From Candidatus Defluviibacterium haderslevense (lineage in GTDB: Bacteria; Bacteroidota; Bacteroidia; Chitinophagales; Saprospiraceae), in the NCBI GenBank assembly GCA_016712225.1, contig JADJRL010000003.1:1439501-1503500 (forward strand): a stretch of DNA of 64,000 bases, written 5' to 3'. This document shows positions 27,350-37,351 of this stretch, piece after piece. The position numbers and the translations under genes are program-made. Each line of letters starts with the position of its first letter. The first letter of the stretch is position 1. The notes beneath the pieces are model-generated. The model worked only from the letters and a program-made list of their open reading frames with translations, was not told where the DNA came from and did no database searches.

Positions 27350-28039
27350 ATGAAAACTAAAAATTTATTTTTTTGGACTTTTGCTGCTTTATTCGTTTTT
27401 GGACTTATAGCATCTTGTAAAAAGGAAGAAGAAGGTCCTCTTGTCAACCCCAAAGTTGCCTTTATCCATACCTGTTCAGGTACCGATGTCACATTCCTGA
27501 GAATTTTCCTTAAAGACTCTTCAGTCTTTGTAAATAATAATGTATCACACCCAAATTCTATTCCATACGCATCATTACCTGCCGGAACTCATCCTTTTAG
27601 TATTTCTATAAGAGATTCAAGTACCGCTTTTTTTAATTCAAATATAACTTTTGATAACAATAAAAATTATACCTTAATTGCAGCTAATACTAAAGCAAAA
27701 ATTGAATTACTGAAATTAGAAGATAACCTATCAGTCTCTGACAGTTCTAAGGCTTATGTTCGTTTTATCAATTTGATTTCAAATTCAACAGGAGTTAATT
27801 TACTCGTGGATGGTGTTGTCATTGCATCCAACATAAATTATAAATCTGTTATTGACTTTTTTCCCGTAAATCCTGCAGGACAAAAAATCGAAATAAAGGA
27901 TTCTCAAACTAACAGTTTAATTGCTAGTATCAATTCATTTAAAGTACCTGCTGGCAAAAAATATACCATTTATACAAAAGGGCTTATTGGAGGAACTGGT
28001 GGCGCACTTCCAGGACATAATCTTATGGTGAATAATTAA
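27350..28039 (+). CDS. DUF4397 domain lipoprotein
   Basis: The ATG at 27350 gives a 229-residue lipoprotein with lipobox GLIASC (lipid Cys near residue 22). The mature part has two beta-sandwich DUF4397-like halves: AFIHTCSGTDVTFLRIFLKD with YASLPAGTHPFSISIRD, then AYVRFINLISNSTGVNLLVD with FKVPAGKKYTIYTKGL. DUF4397 proteins are envelope proteins of unknown function common in Bacteroidota. The longer upstream frame is rejected because it has no signal peptide. Confidence 0.8.
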   Translation: MKTKNLFFWTFAALFVFGLIASCKKEEEGPLVNPKVAFIHTCSGTDVTFLRIFLKDSSVFVNNNVSHPNSIPYASLPAGTHPFSISIRDSSTAFFNSNITFDNNKNYTLIAANTKAKIELLKLEDNLSVSDSSKAYVRFINLISNSTGVNLLVDGVVIASNINYKSVIDFFPVNPAGQKIEIKDSQTNSLIASINSFKVPAGKKYTIYTKGLIGGTGGALPGHNLMVNN

Positions 28040-28048
28040 AACAAAGAA

Positions 28049-28086
28049 AATCAAACTTGTAAGTTTAAGGACCTACAAGTTTGATT
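28049..28086. terminator. Bidirectional terminator between convergent genes
   Basis: Stem AATCAAACTTGTA (28049-28061) / TACAAGTTTGATT (28074-28086). T-rich sequence follows on both strands. It serves the DUF4397 gene and the convergent PaaG-like gene, whose stop codon touches the stem. Confidence 0.8.
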
Positions 28087-28865
28087 TATTTTCCTTTGAA
28101 AATAGCTTTCCTTTTTTCTAAAAATGCATTTACACCTTCTTGAAAATCATATGTTAAACCTGCTTTCTTTTGATATTCAACTTCTAACAATAATTGCTGC
28201 TCCAAATTATTATTCAATGATTCATTAATTAACAATTTTATATATCCAAGTGCTTTAGTTGGCATTTCAGCAATTTGCAAAACAAAGCGTTCAACTTCAT
28301 TCTTGAAATCCTCTTCTTCAAATACTTTATAAATCAGTCCCATTTGTTCTGCTTCAACTGCTGATATTTTATCTCCAGTCATCATTATTCCTATAGCTTT
28401 TTGGATTCCAACTAGCCTTGGTAAAAAATATGTTCCTCCACTATCCGGAATCAAACCTATCTTGCTAAAGGCTTGAATAAAACTTGCTTTTTTGCTTGCA
28501 ACTACAATATCACATGCTAATGCAATATTAGCTCCGGCCCCAGCAGCAACTCCATTAACTGCCGCAATAATTGGTTTTCTGCTAGAACGCAAAAGTCTAA
28601 TTACGGGATTATAATGTTCCACTAATATAGTTTCAAAGGAAGGACCATCTTTCTCCACCGCTTCAGCAAGATCTTGCCCAGCAGAAAATGCCTTTCCTGC
28701 CCCCGTTATAGTGATAGCTCTTACATCATCATTATCATTTAATTCTTTAATTATCTCTTGTAAGGCTAACGCCATCGTCCTATTAAAACTGTTAAAAACT
28801 TCAGGTCTATTTAAAGTGATAAATGCAATGTTATTTTGAATCTCAAAAAAAACTGTTTTGTTCAT
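28086..28865 (-). CDS. paaG: Enoyl-CoA hydratase/isomerase (PaaG-like)
   Basis: Crotonase fold of 259 residues. Motifs: NRPEVFNSFNRTM (19-31), AGQDL oxyanion segment, AVNGVAAGAGANIALACDI, and FSKIGLIPDSGGTYFLPRLVG. This FSKxGLxPDxGGT pattern with Asp, and the ending FLEKRKAIFKGK, match PaaG, the ring 1,2-epoxyphenylacetyl-CoA isomerase, better than plain enoyl-CoA hydratase. No other paa genes are present here, so a role in general fatty-acid degradation is possible. It is next to the M1 peptidase (18-bp gap), same strand. Confidence 0.8.
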   Translation of the reverse strand: MNKTVFFEIQNNIAFITLNRPEVFNSFNRTMALALQEIIKELNDNDDVRAITITGAGKAFSAGQDLAEAVEKDGPSFETILVEHYNPVIRLLRSSRKPIIAAVNGVAAGAGANIALACDIVVASKKASFIQAFSKIGLIPDSGGTYFLPRLVGIQKAIGIMMTGDKISAVEAEQMGLIYKVFEEEDFKNEVERFVLQIAEMPTKALGYIKLLINESLNNNLEQQLLLEVEYQKKAGLTYDFQEGVNAFLEKRKAIFKGK

Positions 28866-28883
28866 ATTTAGTAAAGTTACTTG

Positions 28884-31800
28884 TTAATTTATCATTTGCG
28901 TTAATTCTTTCATTGATAACATTTTTAATTTCAAAGAAAAGGTAATTTGCTTTAAATATGAAGGATGATCTAATGAAAGGTATAATTCTTTAATTGCTTT
29001 AGATTGGATAATTGGCAAATATAAATCCAAATAATCTTGAAATATTGAAATATTTATACCCCCACTAAATAGGTATTGTGGGTTTCCTGCTAAATTTATT
29101 TTTGAATAGCCGATATCAAAATATGGTCTAACCCATTTGCCAATTTTCTTAATTGGTAAATCTGAACTTAAATTTACTGCAAGGATAAAGGAATTACTAT
29201 TTCCAAGATTATCGCGCTGAGTTAATCCATGAGCAAATTTAAATCCTCCTTGTTTTATTTGAACTTGTTGAGACCAAATACCAGAAACTTCACTCCTCCC
29301 TAAAAATAGTTCATCATTTGTATTATCATGATATCCTTGAAATGCCAAGCCAGCGGATCCTCTTGTAGTATTTAATACATTTCTAGATGATATCGCTGTA
29401 GATTTTATTTGAGTGTTTAGAGGATAAAAAGAACTTGCAAAACGTATTTCGAAATAGCGCTTTTTAGCAATTCTTAATTTCTTGGTTAAATCCAGATCTA
29501 TTCTCAAATATTTATTTTCCAAAGAAGTCGCTGATTCAAATTTTTGAAACTCCATTGCCAAATTAAATTCATACGGACTCAAAATTCTATCATTTTTATA
29601 TTTATAACTCATTTGGTGAATAAAATAATCCTGATATGTCACATATCCTGAGTCTAATTTAAAAGATAGAACTTCATCTTTAATATAGTTTATGTAATAA
29701 CCAAATCTTGAGTCAATTGACTTCTTTAAATCTGTCCTAAAATTAAATTCAATATATGGCATAATTTTATTATAATGTAATGTTGACAAATGTATTCTAT
29801 CATCATCATACCCGTACCTTTTAGCCCTAACACCAATGTTAATATTGTGAATTGGACCATTTAAAAAATGCTTCCTAATGGATGCATGAACTCGACCTGC
29901 TATACTTTTACTTTTAAAAGCATACATTGGCATTATATTAAAGTCCCAATATCTAGTTGGTAATAATGGTTTTGAAAAATAAAGTCCTGTCATAAAACCA
30001 TTATAACTATTGAATCCTATAATGGGTGTTATTCCGATTTCAGTCCTAGCTTTATTATCTATAATTGGTAGTAAGCTTAATTTTATGGGTTCCGTTTTTT
30101 TAAACAATCCTTGAGTTTTAATTATATTATTATTAGAATACAAATCATAGGACTCATATTTTGGATCAATCATTATCATATCAATATCTTTCTTCGATAT
30201 TTTTATTTTATTTTTCCCGATAAAACCTGTTACCCATCTTTGGTCAACGACCTTATTATTCTTTATTTCTGATAATATAAAAGGCATTTTTAAAGCTCCC
30301 TTATTTTTAATAGTAATAATTCTCTCGTTTGGTCTCGATTTGATTTTGCAAATTTTATAATCCGCCTTAGTATTATTATTTAATGCGTTATCAAAAAGCC
30401 AATCTAGATTGTTCGTATCACTTTTAACAAAAATAGATTTTAAATCTTCAGGATACGGATGTTTGAATTTCCATGTATTATAATATAATTGCATCAACTC
30501 ATCATATTTCTCTATTCCAATATATTTCTCCAAATATAAAAACAATCCACCCGTCTTCATATAAACATCCGTTCCATAATTTAACAAATTAAAATTTTCT
30601 GCATTTTGGTTTGGATATTGGTCAATATATTTTCTTGCAAAAATCAAATAACTTAATTCCTTTTCATCTATTTTTCCTAACCACTTTTCTAAAACCGGAG
30701 GTAAAAAATGATTAACATCTCTATAAAAATTATTCATATATCTATTTTCATAGTATGTATTTATCCCTTCATCCATAAATGGATGTTCTCTTTCATTTGA
30801 AGCTAATATTCCATAAAACCAATTGTGACCAACTTCATGGGTTATCACATTATCTAAGGATCGAAAAGATGCTTCATTTCCAATTACAGTAATCATAGGG
30901 TATTCCATTCCTGCGCCAGCACTTAAAGCACTTTCTACTGCTGTAGCTTGAGGCCAAGGATATTCCCCAACATGATCAGAATAAAATTTAATTGCACGGT
31001 TTATGAAATGAATTGCATTAAACCAATATTCATTGTAATTAAACATAGCCCAGGTTTCAATTTTTTTACCTGAGTTTAAAATCGCTTCTCCTTTTTGAAC
31101 ATAAAATGATTTATCTGCAAACCAAGCAAAATCATGAACTTGTTCCGCTATATATGTAATCGTTTTATATTCTTTTGAACTTGGGATCTCGTTTGAAAAT
31201 AAATTAACTTTTTGCTTGATTGCTAAAGAACTTTCCTCAATTCTATCATTTAAGAATGCCTTTTCTTCATTATTCTGAAGGACTCCGGTAGCACCAACTA
31301 CATAATTCCTTGGTAAACTTATTTGTACTTCAAATCTTCCAAATTCTGAAAAAAACTCGCCTTGATCCAGATATGGCATTAAATGCCATCCTTTTCGATC
31401 ATATACCGCAGGTTTCGGATACCATTGTGTAATTTGATATGTCTGATTAACGTGGCCTAAACGTGAAAAAGTTTTTGGAATTTTAACATTAAATGGTGTG
31501 ACAATAGAAATTCTTTCTCCCGGTAGTAAAGGAAATGGTAATATTAACCAAGCCATATCTGGGTTTTTTGAATCTGATTCTAATTTTGCTTTAATACCAT
31601 TAATTTCAAAATCCAAACCTGATATTTTTCCCAATTGCTCATTAGGAGCATCATAAAATTCTAAGTCCCGTTGTAATATCTTTTGTTTGCAAAAAGCAGT
31701 TTGTTTTGATGAGTATGCATTAGGCCATAAGTGAATTCCTATTTTATCCAATACGTCAGGACTATGATTAATATATTCAATCTGTATTTCTGCAGTTAAG

Positions 31801-31925
31801 GTATTAGAAATATCATCTAATCTAACTTTTATAATATTATTTACTTCTTGTTGAAAATAACTCTTTTGCGCTGAAAGACCATTTCCCCAGATTAATAAAA
31901 ATAAATACAAAAATATTTTATTCAT
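28884..31925 (-). CDS. M1 family metallopeptidase
   Basis: A 1013-residue exported zinc aminopeptidase-like protein. A signal peptide (1-20, NGLSAQ) precedes the M1 N-terminal beta domain. The exopeptidase motif is GAGMEYP (337-343), the zinc motif is HEVGH (363-367) with the third ligand in DEGIN (385-389). After the helical M1 part (to about 530) the rest is a long beta-rich region (about 620-1000) that looks like an outer-membrane barrel (e.g. YMPMYAFKS-type and RFGYYINYIKDE strands). This two-part build is common in Bacteroidota M1 proteins. Probably acts at the cell surface on peptides. A TAATTTTG element lies 15 bp before the start. Confidence 0.9.
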   Translation of the reverse strand: MNKIFLYLFLLIWGNGLSAQKSYFQQEVNNIIKVRLDDISNTLTAEIQIEYINHSPDVLDKIGIHLWPNAYSSKQTAFCKQKILQRDLEFYDAPNEQLGKISGLDFEINGIKAKLESDSKNPDMAWLILPFPLLPGERISIVTPFNVKIPKTFSRLGHVNQTYQITQWYPKPAVYDRKGWHLMPYLDQGEFFSEFGRFEVQISLPRNYVVGATGVLQNNEEKAFLNDRIEESSLAIKQKVNLFSNEIPSSKEYKTITYIAEQVHDFAWFADKSFYVQKGEAILNSGKKIETWAMFNYNEYWFNAIHFINRAIKFYSDHVGEYPWPQATAVESALSAGAGMEYPMITVIGNEASFRSLDNVITHEVGHNWFYGILASNEREHPFMDEGINTYYENRYMNNFYRDVNHFLPPVLEKWLGKIDEKELSYLIFARKYIDQYPNQNAENFNLLNYGTDVYMKTGGLFLYLEKYIGIEKYDELMQLYYNTWKFKHPYPEDLKSIFVKSDTNNLDWLFDNALNNNTKADYKICKIKSRPNERIITIKNKGALKMPFILSEIKNNKVVDQRWVTGFIGKNKIKISKKDIDMIMIDPKYESYDLYSNNNIIKTQGLFKKTEPIKLSLLPIIDNKARTEIGITPIIGFNSYNGFMTGLYFSKPLLPTRYWDFNIMPMYAFKSKSIAGRVHASIRKHFLNGPIHNINIGVRAKRYGYDDDRIHLSTLHYNKIMPYIEFNFRTDLKKSIDSRFGYYINYIKDEVLSFKLDSGYVTYQDYFIHQMSYKYKNDRILSPYEFNLAMEFQKFESATSLENKYLRIDLDLTKKLRIAKKRYFEIRFASSFYPLNTQIKSTAISSRNVLNTTRGSAGLAFQGYHDNTNDELFLGRSEVSGIWSQQVQIKQGGFKFAHGLTQRDNLGNSNSFILAVNLSSDLPIKKIGKWVRPYFDIGYSKINLAGNPQYLFSGGINISIFQDYLDLYLPIIQSKAIKELYLSLDHPSYLKQITFSLKLKMLSMKELTQMIN

Positions 31926-32144
31926 TTTTTAAGATTTCGTCAAAATTATAACAAATTTGTGTATCATTGCCTAACTGTTTACTTTAACTATAAATAGTTT
32001 AAGTATTTTATCCATTCCTTTTAGTAATAATAATTATTTATTGTTATATTTATGGTAAGATATTAAATTAAATATTATTAGGTTGAATAACTTAAATGGT
32101 GATATTATTTTATACTTTAATTAATTAAACTAAACTTTAATAAA

Positions 32145-32483
32145 ATGAATAAATTTGATGAAAAATTAGCTCAATATGTTGAAGATGCAAAGAAAATTGG
32201 TATTGCAATTGATGAAAATTTACTAAAATTGGTAACCAAAGGGCTAGGACCATCTATCTACAGTAAAGATGCTTCTACCGTAGCTGGTACTGATCAATCT
32301 GAATTAGACCGACTAAAAAATAATTTTTTAATCAAAAAACTAGGTTTAAAAGATGGTCCTGAATTAAATGATGCTATCCATGAAGTGCTAAAAATAATGG
32401 GGACCTCAAATAAAAACAAACACAGGGCTTTGGTTTATTACCTCTTAACCATTAAATTTAATAAGCAATCTTTATATAAATAA
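32145..32483 (+). CDS. DUF2853 family protein
   Basis: A 112-residue cytoplasmic protein that fits DUF2853: MNKFDEKLAQYVEDAKKIGI, LLKLVTKGLGPSIYSKDAST, LDRLKNNFLIKKLGLKDG, and NKHRALVYYLLTIKF. The fold is helical; the function is unknown. Convergent with rsgA and sharing a terminator hairpin. Confidence 0.85.
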   Translation: MNKFDEKLAQYVEDAKKIGIAIDENLLKLVTKGLGPSIYSKDASTVAGTDQSELDRLKNNFLIKKLGLKDGPELNDAIHEVLKIMGTSNKNKHRALVYYLLTIKFNKQSLYK

Positions 32484-32494
32484 AGTAACTTGGT

Positions 32495-32530
32495 AAAAAG
32501 CCTAATATTAAAATTCAATGTTAGGCTTTT
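32495..32530. terminator. Bidirectional terminator between DUF2853 gene and rsgA
   Basis: Stem AAAAGCCTAA (32496-32505) / TTAGGCTTTT (32521-32530) with a 15-nt loop. The 3' arm overlaps the last bases of rsgA. Confidence 0.8.
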
Positions 32531-33476
32531 AATACCTTTTCTTTCGTTCCCAATGATTTTGTGCTTCTATTTCTTCTATTAACGTTAGATAGTTATCATA
32601 TCTTATTCCTGAAATAATGCCTTTAGAAACTCTTAACTTGACCTCACAGTCAGGTTCATTTCTATGTAAACATTGAGCTCCGAAACGACACAATAAAGAT
32701 GCTTCAAATAGTTCTCTAAAATTATGGGATACATCCATTAATTGAAGATTATTAAACGACATTAACTTTATACCGGGAGTGTCAATGATATACCCTCCAT
32801 TTATCAATGGTATCATTTCCGAAAAAGTAGTCGTGTGTGTTCCTTTCCCACTAAAACCCGATATTTCGCCAGTTTTTTGTGCACGCCCTTCATGCATTTC
32901 ATTTAATAAACTACTCTTTCCAACTCCTGACTGTCCACTACATAGTGTTATCTTATTTCTTAATTGTTCGTGTAATTCCTTAATTCCAATTTTATCAATA
33001 TTTGAAGTTAACAAAACATTATATCCAATTTTTTCATAAATAGTTTTATGTGCGTGGAATATTTCCAATTCCTCTTTCCCATAGATATCAGCCTTATTAA
33101 AAACTATTGTAACAGGAATGTTTTGAGGTTCTGTGGATAAAAGAAATCGATCCATAAATCCAGGTTTTAATTGTGGTTCAATAATTGTTGTTACTAAAAT
33201 AGCTTGATCTATATTCGCTGCAATTAAATGTAACTGATGTTTGTTTTTTGGAGATTGTCTAATTATGTAATTCCTTCTTGGCAATATTTCTGAAATAATT
33301 CCAACTTGATTTGAATCTATTGTAAAAAGGATATGATCTCCAACAGCAATTGGATTTGTTAAATCATGTTTATCAAGTTTCATTTTTCCAACCAATCTGC
33401 AACTATATATTTGTTGCGAATTCAATTCACGAATTTCATACCAACTCCCTGTAGATCTTTGAACAATACCTTTCAT
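32529..33476 (-). CDS. rsgA: Ribosome small subunit-dependent GTPase A
   Basis: RsgA checks late 30S maturation and is released on GTP hydrolysis. The 315-residue protein has an N-terminal OB fold, a circularly permuted GTPase domain with NKAD (in VFNKADIYG), GQSGVGKSSLLNEM and DTPGIK, and the C-terminal zinc site CRFGAQCLHRNEPDCEV. Start set at the ATG ending 33476, so the upstream stop and this start share one base (TGATG). Co-transcribed with the PcrB-type gene. Confidence 0.95.
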   Translation of the reverse strand: MKGIVQRSTGSWYEIRELNSQQIYSCRLVGKMKLDKHDLTNPIAVGDHILFTIDSNQVGIISEILPRRNYIIRQSPKNKHQLHLIAANIDQAILVTTIIEPQLKPGFMDRFLLSTEPQNIPVTIVFNKADIYGKEELEIFHAHKTIYEKIGYNVLLTSNIDKIGIKELHEQLRNKITLCSGQSGVGKSSLLNEMHEGRAQKTGEISGFSGKGTHTTTFSEMIPLINGGYIIDTPGIKLMSFNNLQLMDVSHNFRELFEASLLCRFGAQCLHRNEPDCEVKLRVSKGIISGIRYDNYLTLIEEIEAQNHWERKKRY

Positions 33477-34243
33477 CAATTCGTCATTAATTCAACAGGA
33501 TTTCCGCCATGAACCGCATGAGACATTTCTTGAATCAATTTGGGATTTTCTTCTATAGCATTTCCAACTACAATCAAGTCAGCTCCTGCATTTAATACCC
33601 TTGTGGCACTTAATCCATCTTTAATTCCTCCGCCTACAATAAGAGGCACATCTATTACATTTGATACTTTTGAAATCATTTCTTCAGAAACCAATTTCAA
33701 AGCACCACTTCCTGCATCTAGATAAACCAACTTCATACCTAAAAACTGGGCAGCCAATACAGTTGCAACAGCTATTTCTGGCTTATCTCTCGGAATGGGT
33801 TGAGTTTGACTTATATAGGCAGCAGTATTACTCTTTTTTCCATCTATTAATAAATAGGCTGTTGGTATAATCTCCAACTTGGTATGATAAAGTTTAGGGG
33901 CTATTTCAACCTGTTTTCCAATTAAAAAATCTGCATTACGCCCTGAAACTAATGATAAAAAAAGAAGGGCATCAGCTTGTTGACTAATTTGAAAACCACT
34001 TCCGGGAAATAATATAATGGGTGTTTTTGTAAGCTCCCTTATTAATTTTATGGACTCTTCTAATCTATCTTGCAAAATTAAACTACCGCCAACAAAAAAA
34101 TAATCGACTTGACATTTTTGAGCTTCTAGTAAAATAATTTCTAAGTTTTTCACCTTTAAATGATCCGGATCAATAAGAATTGCTAAACTTTTAATCCCAA
34201 TGGATCTTTTTTTTGCTAAGGAATTAACTAAGTAATTTGACAT
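33476..34243 (-). CDS. Geranylgeranylglyceryl/heptaprenylglyceryl phosphate synthase (PcrB/GGGPS family)
   Basis: Joins a long prenyl diphosphate to sn-glycerol-1-phosphate to give an ether lipid. The 255-residue TIM barrel shows the family's phosphate loops: AILIDPDHLK (19-30 region), FVGGSLIL, ILFPGSGFQIS, LVYLDAGSGA, PLIVGGGIKDG and VVGNAIEEN. Bacteroidota homologues are known but their end product is not well defined. A TATCTTTG promoter element sits 7 bp before the ATG. It is the first gene of the rsgA transcript. Confidence 0.9.
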   Translation of the reverse strand: MSNYLVNSLAKKRSIGIKSLAILIDPDHLKVKNLEIILLEAQKCQVDYFFVGGSLILQDRLEESIKLIRELTKTPIILFPGSGFQISQQADALLFLSLVSGRNADFLIGKQVEIAPKLYHTKLEIIPTAYLLIDGKKSNTAAYISQTQPIPRDKPEIAVATVLAAQFLGMKLVYLDAGSGALKLVSEEMISKVSNVIDVPLIVGGGIKDGLSATRVLNAGADLIVVGNAIEENPKLIQEMSHAVHGGNPVELMTN

Positions 34244-34250
34244 AATTTTT

Positions 34251-34258
34251 CAAAGATA
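34251..34258 (-). promoter_or_regulatory. Promoter -7 element of the PcrB-type gene
   Basis: TATCTTTG on the minus strand with 7 bp to the ATG, so the mRNA leader must be very short. Confidence 0.55.
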
Positions 34259-34752
34259 AAAATATTAATATGAATTTTCTTAAATTATTAATTGATCAAT
34301 AAAAAAAATTAACATAAGATCTAAAATCATTTTCAATCTTCATCTGGTATGAATCTTTATGCGTAATCTGTGTTACAATAGTGGCTTTGACAAATTTGTT
34401 ACTAATTACATTAAAAATATTTGGACTCATAATGTTTTATCAAATTTTATAACAAAACCAACTGCAAACCAAAATTATTACCCTATATAATTATTAGGGT
34501 TTTTATCATAGAATAACTTTAAACTGGTGTGATGCATTACCATTTTTATTATACATTTAGCATCTTCTAAGGAACGACAACTAAATTATAGATTAATATA
34601 TTATGGATTTAAAATAAATATTTATCCCAGATCATTTAGAAATCATAATTTTTTGGTCGTAAATTAACTAGTAAGATTTGTGATTAAAATTAATTTACTT
34701 GTTTCTTTTTATAGTAATACACTACAAATTGAAATCAACCAAAAAACTTAAT
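34259..34752. other. AT-rich intergenic region between the PcrB-type gene and cysS
   Basis: About 490 bp of low-complexity AT-rich sequence on which I find no convincing gene, RNA or terminator. Confidence 0.4.
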
Positions 34753-36240
34753 TTATAGTTTACTCCATTGGGTTCCTTCTTTCCCGTCTTTAAGTTGAAT
34801 ACCAAGTTCTTGAAGGGTATTTCGTATTTTATCAGCAAAGATCCAGTCCTTTCGCTCCCTGATATCCTTCCTAAGATCAATTACTAGACTCATCAATCCA
34901 TCTATGGTTCCATCCTGATCTGCACTTGATTCATCTTTTAACCCAAAAATCCCCTCAATAAAAATCTTAAGATGTGATACTAATTCCTTCCATGTTTCAA
35001 CACTATATAATGCCGGATTTATATGACCATCTTTAACAGAATTTATTACACTAGCCAATTCAAATATCGATGCTAAAGCATTAGGAACATTAAAATCATC
35101 ATTCATATGTTGATATGATTCTGAAATTAACATTAATATTTCATTATCTTTTGGACCATTGTTTTCTAACATTCCTGCGGTAACTTTATCAACCGACCTG
35201 TAAGCTTCCATTAGCCTTTTATATCCTTTTTCTGCACCTTGCAGTGCTTCATCCGTTATATCCAATGGACTTCTGTAATGAGCTTGAAGCATGAAAAACT
35301 TGAGGGCCATTGGTGTATATGCCTTTGTAATATGAACACTATTCCCCGTGAATAATTCTTCAGGAGAAATCGTATTTCCTTCACTTTTTGACATTTTTCT
35401 ACCATTTAACAACAACATATTGGTATGTAACCAATATTTCGAAGGAGCTTGACCACAGGCACCAATACTTTGTGCTATTTCATTTTCATGATGTGGAAAC
35501 TTCAAATCATTTCCTCCTCCATGCAAATCAAATGTTTTTCCTAAATATTTTGTACTCATCGCTGAACACTCAAGATGCCATCCCGGAAATCCTATAGACC
35601 ATGGAGATGGCCATCTCATTATATGTTCTTCTGACGCTTTGATCCAAAGTGCAAAATCAGAATTATGTCTTTTCTCCTCTTGATTTTTTAAGTTATCTCT
35701 TGTTTCTGTTAAAAGTTCGTCAATTATTCTGCCACTTAATTGTCCATATGAATGCTTATCATTTATAAATTTTAATGTATCAAAATATACAGAACCATTT
35801 TGCTGATAGGCATATCCTCTTTTCAAAATGTCTTCTATCATTGATATTTGTTCAATTATATGACCAGTTGCCCTTGGTTCAATACTTGGGGATAGTGTAT
35901 TGAATATCCTCATCATTTCTTCAAATCCATTAGTATATTTATGGGCTATTTCCATTGGCTCTAATTGTTCTAGTCTGGCCCCTTTTGCCATTCTATCTTC
36001 ACCATCGTCTAGTAAATGTCCGACATCCGTTATATTTCGAACATACCTTACTTTATATCCTGATACCATTAAATACCTGTATATGATATCAAATGAAACG
36101 AATGTTCTACAATTTCCCAAATGAACATCATTATAAACTGTTGGGCCACAAACATACATTCCTACTCGACCCTCAATAAGTGGAACAAATATTTCCTTTT
36201 CTCTGGTAAGGCTATTATATAAAACAATTTTCTGTATCAT
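34753..36240 (-). CDS. cysS: Cysteine--tRNA ligase
   Basis: Class I synthetase, 495 residues, near the usual length. The HIGH motif appears as HLGN in GPTVYNDVHLGNCRT (32-46), the zinc-bound Cys region is CGPTVYND and GWHLECSAM, and KMSKS is in LNGRKMSKSEGN. The anticodon-binding end includes RKDIRERKDWIFADKIRNTL. Its promoter TATCTTTG ends only 4 bp before the ATG. Confidence 0.97.
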   Translation of the reverse strand: MIQKIVLYNSLTREKEIFVPLIEGRVGMYVCGPTVYNDVHLGNCRTFVSFDIIYRYLMVSGYKVRYVRNITDVGHLLDDGEDRMAKGARLEQLEPMEIAHKYTNGFEEMMRIFNTLSPSIEPRATGHIIEQISMIEDILKRGYAYQQNGSVYFDTLKFINDKHSYGQLSGRIIDELLTETRDNLKNQEEKRHNSDFALWIKASEEHIMRWPSPWSIGFPGWHLECSAMSTKYLGKTFDLHGGGNDLKFPHHENEIAQSIGACGQAPSKYWLHTNMLLLNGRKMSKSEGNTISPEELFTGNSVHITKAYTPMALKFFMLQAHYRSPLDITDEALQGAEKGYKRLMEAYRSVDKVTAGMLENNGPKDNEILMLISESYQHMNDDFNVPNALASIFELASVINSVKDGHINPALYSVETWKELVSHLKIFIEGIFGLKDESSADQDGTIDGLMSLVIDLRKDIRERKDWIFADKIRNTLQELGIQLKDGKEGTQWSKL

Positions 36241-36244
36241 TTAA

Positions 36245-36252
36245 CAAAGATA
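36245..36252 (-). promoter_or_regulatory. Promoter -7 element of cysS
   Basis: TATCTTTG on the minus strand followed by TTAA and ATG. Transcription would begin at or close to the start codon. Confidence 0.6.
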
Positions 36253-36568
36253 TGATTTGTAAATTCTAAGAAGTCTTTGAATTTCATTTTAACACTTTAT
36301 TAGTTAATTTCTCATTTTTTAACACCATTTTTAAATATTATTGTCATCCAATAATTTTTTCTATCAATTTATTATTTGATTAAATTATAAAAAGAAATTA
36401 ACTGTTTATTTCCCATATGGAGATATTTTAATTATTATGTCTTAAAATAAATGGAATTAAATAGCCTATATAAATATATTTTCTAAAATAATTCCATTAA
36501 GAATATTTAAAAATCCAGTATTATCATTATTTTAAATTATTTATGAATTTCACTCATTATAAACATTT
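36253..36568. other. AT-rich intergenic region before cysS
   Basis: About 315 bp of AT-rich sequence without a visible gene or RNA feature. Confidence 0.4.
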
Positions 36569-37351
36569 TTAATTACGATTAGTAGGAATTTCAATGCCTA
36601 GGTTTAATATCATTTCAAAACATGAAAAATTTTGGCTAGCTCGTCCTTTATATATTTTCAATTGATTATAATCTGCGTAAAGGGCTTTTAAAGCATATTC
36701 AATATATAGATATTTGTATAAAGTTATCCTCCAGACTCCTTCTATGCCTATATCAAGACCACCAAATTGAAAGTCGGGGACATTATCATTTCCTAATATT
36801 GTGTTTTGTACATGTGGATATAAAAAACCAGCTCCACCTTTTAATAAGATAGAATTATTAAAATATTTATTTGTAAGCTTTTTAACAGTCCATCTATAAC
36901 CAAGGTTAAATAAAAAGAAATTTGCACCATTATTTAGCTGATATGCTAATACTTGATCATTTCTCTCAATTAAGGTATCAACAGTCAAATTATTTATCAA
37001 TCCTGTAAGATGTAGTTTTTGACTCGGTACAATAAATTTTGTATGATCAAAATTTAACTCAAATAGCCAATGATCTGAAAGAAAATAGCCCAACCTGTAA
37101 TTATATTGTGGGATGGTTAATGGTTTATTAAAGATCCCAGTGTTCCATCCAGGCTTATCTTTTCCTTGTACTTGAGTAAAAATAAAATGATTACCTAATT
37201 CAGGCTGTATAACTTTAATATCACTCTTTGAATACCATTCCTTATTATATCCCCAACTTAAATAAAGTTGGCCCTTCCTTGTATCATTCGTCTGACAATA
37301 ATTTTCAATAAGTAATGAAAAATAAATAAATAGTAACAAAAATCCTTTCAT
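36569..37351 (-). CDS. Outer-membrane beta-barrel protein of unknown function
   Basis: A 260-residue protein with a signal peptide (1-19) and alternating aromatic strands that fit a small outer-membrane barrel: KGQLYLSWGYNKEWYS, YNYRLGYFLSDHWLFELNFD, FFLFNLGYRWTVKKL, IGIEGVWRITLYKYLYIEYA. I do not recognise a family. It is the last gene of a tight run with two other unknown genes and starts in a 4-bp overlap with the Hpt-like gene. Confidence 0.65.
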   Translation of the reverse strand: MKGFLLLFIYFSLLIENYCQTNDTRKGQLYLSWGYNKEWYSKSDIKVIQPELGNHFIFTQVQGKDKPGWNTGIFNKPLTIPQYNYRLGYFLSDHWLFELNFDHTKFIVPSQKLHLTGLINNLTVDTLIERNDQVLAYQLNNGANFFLFNLGYRWTVKKLTNKYFNNSILLKGGAGFLYPHVQNTILGNDNVPDFQFGGLDIGIEGVWRITLYKYLYIEYALKALYADYNQLKIYKGRASQNFSCFEMILNLGIEIPTNRN

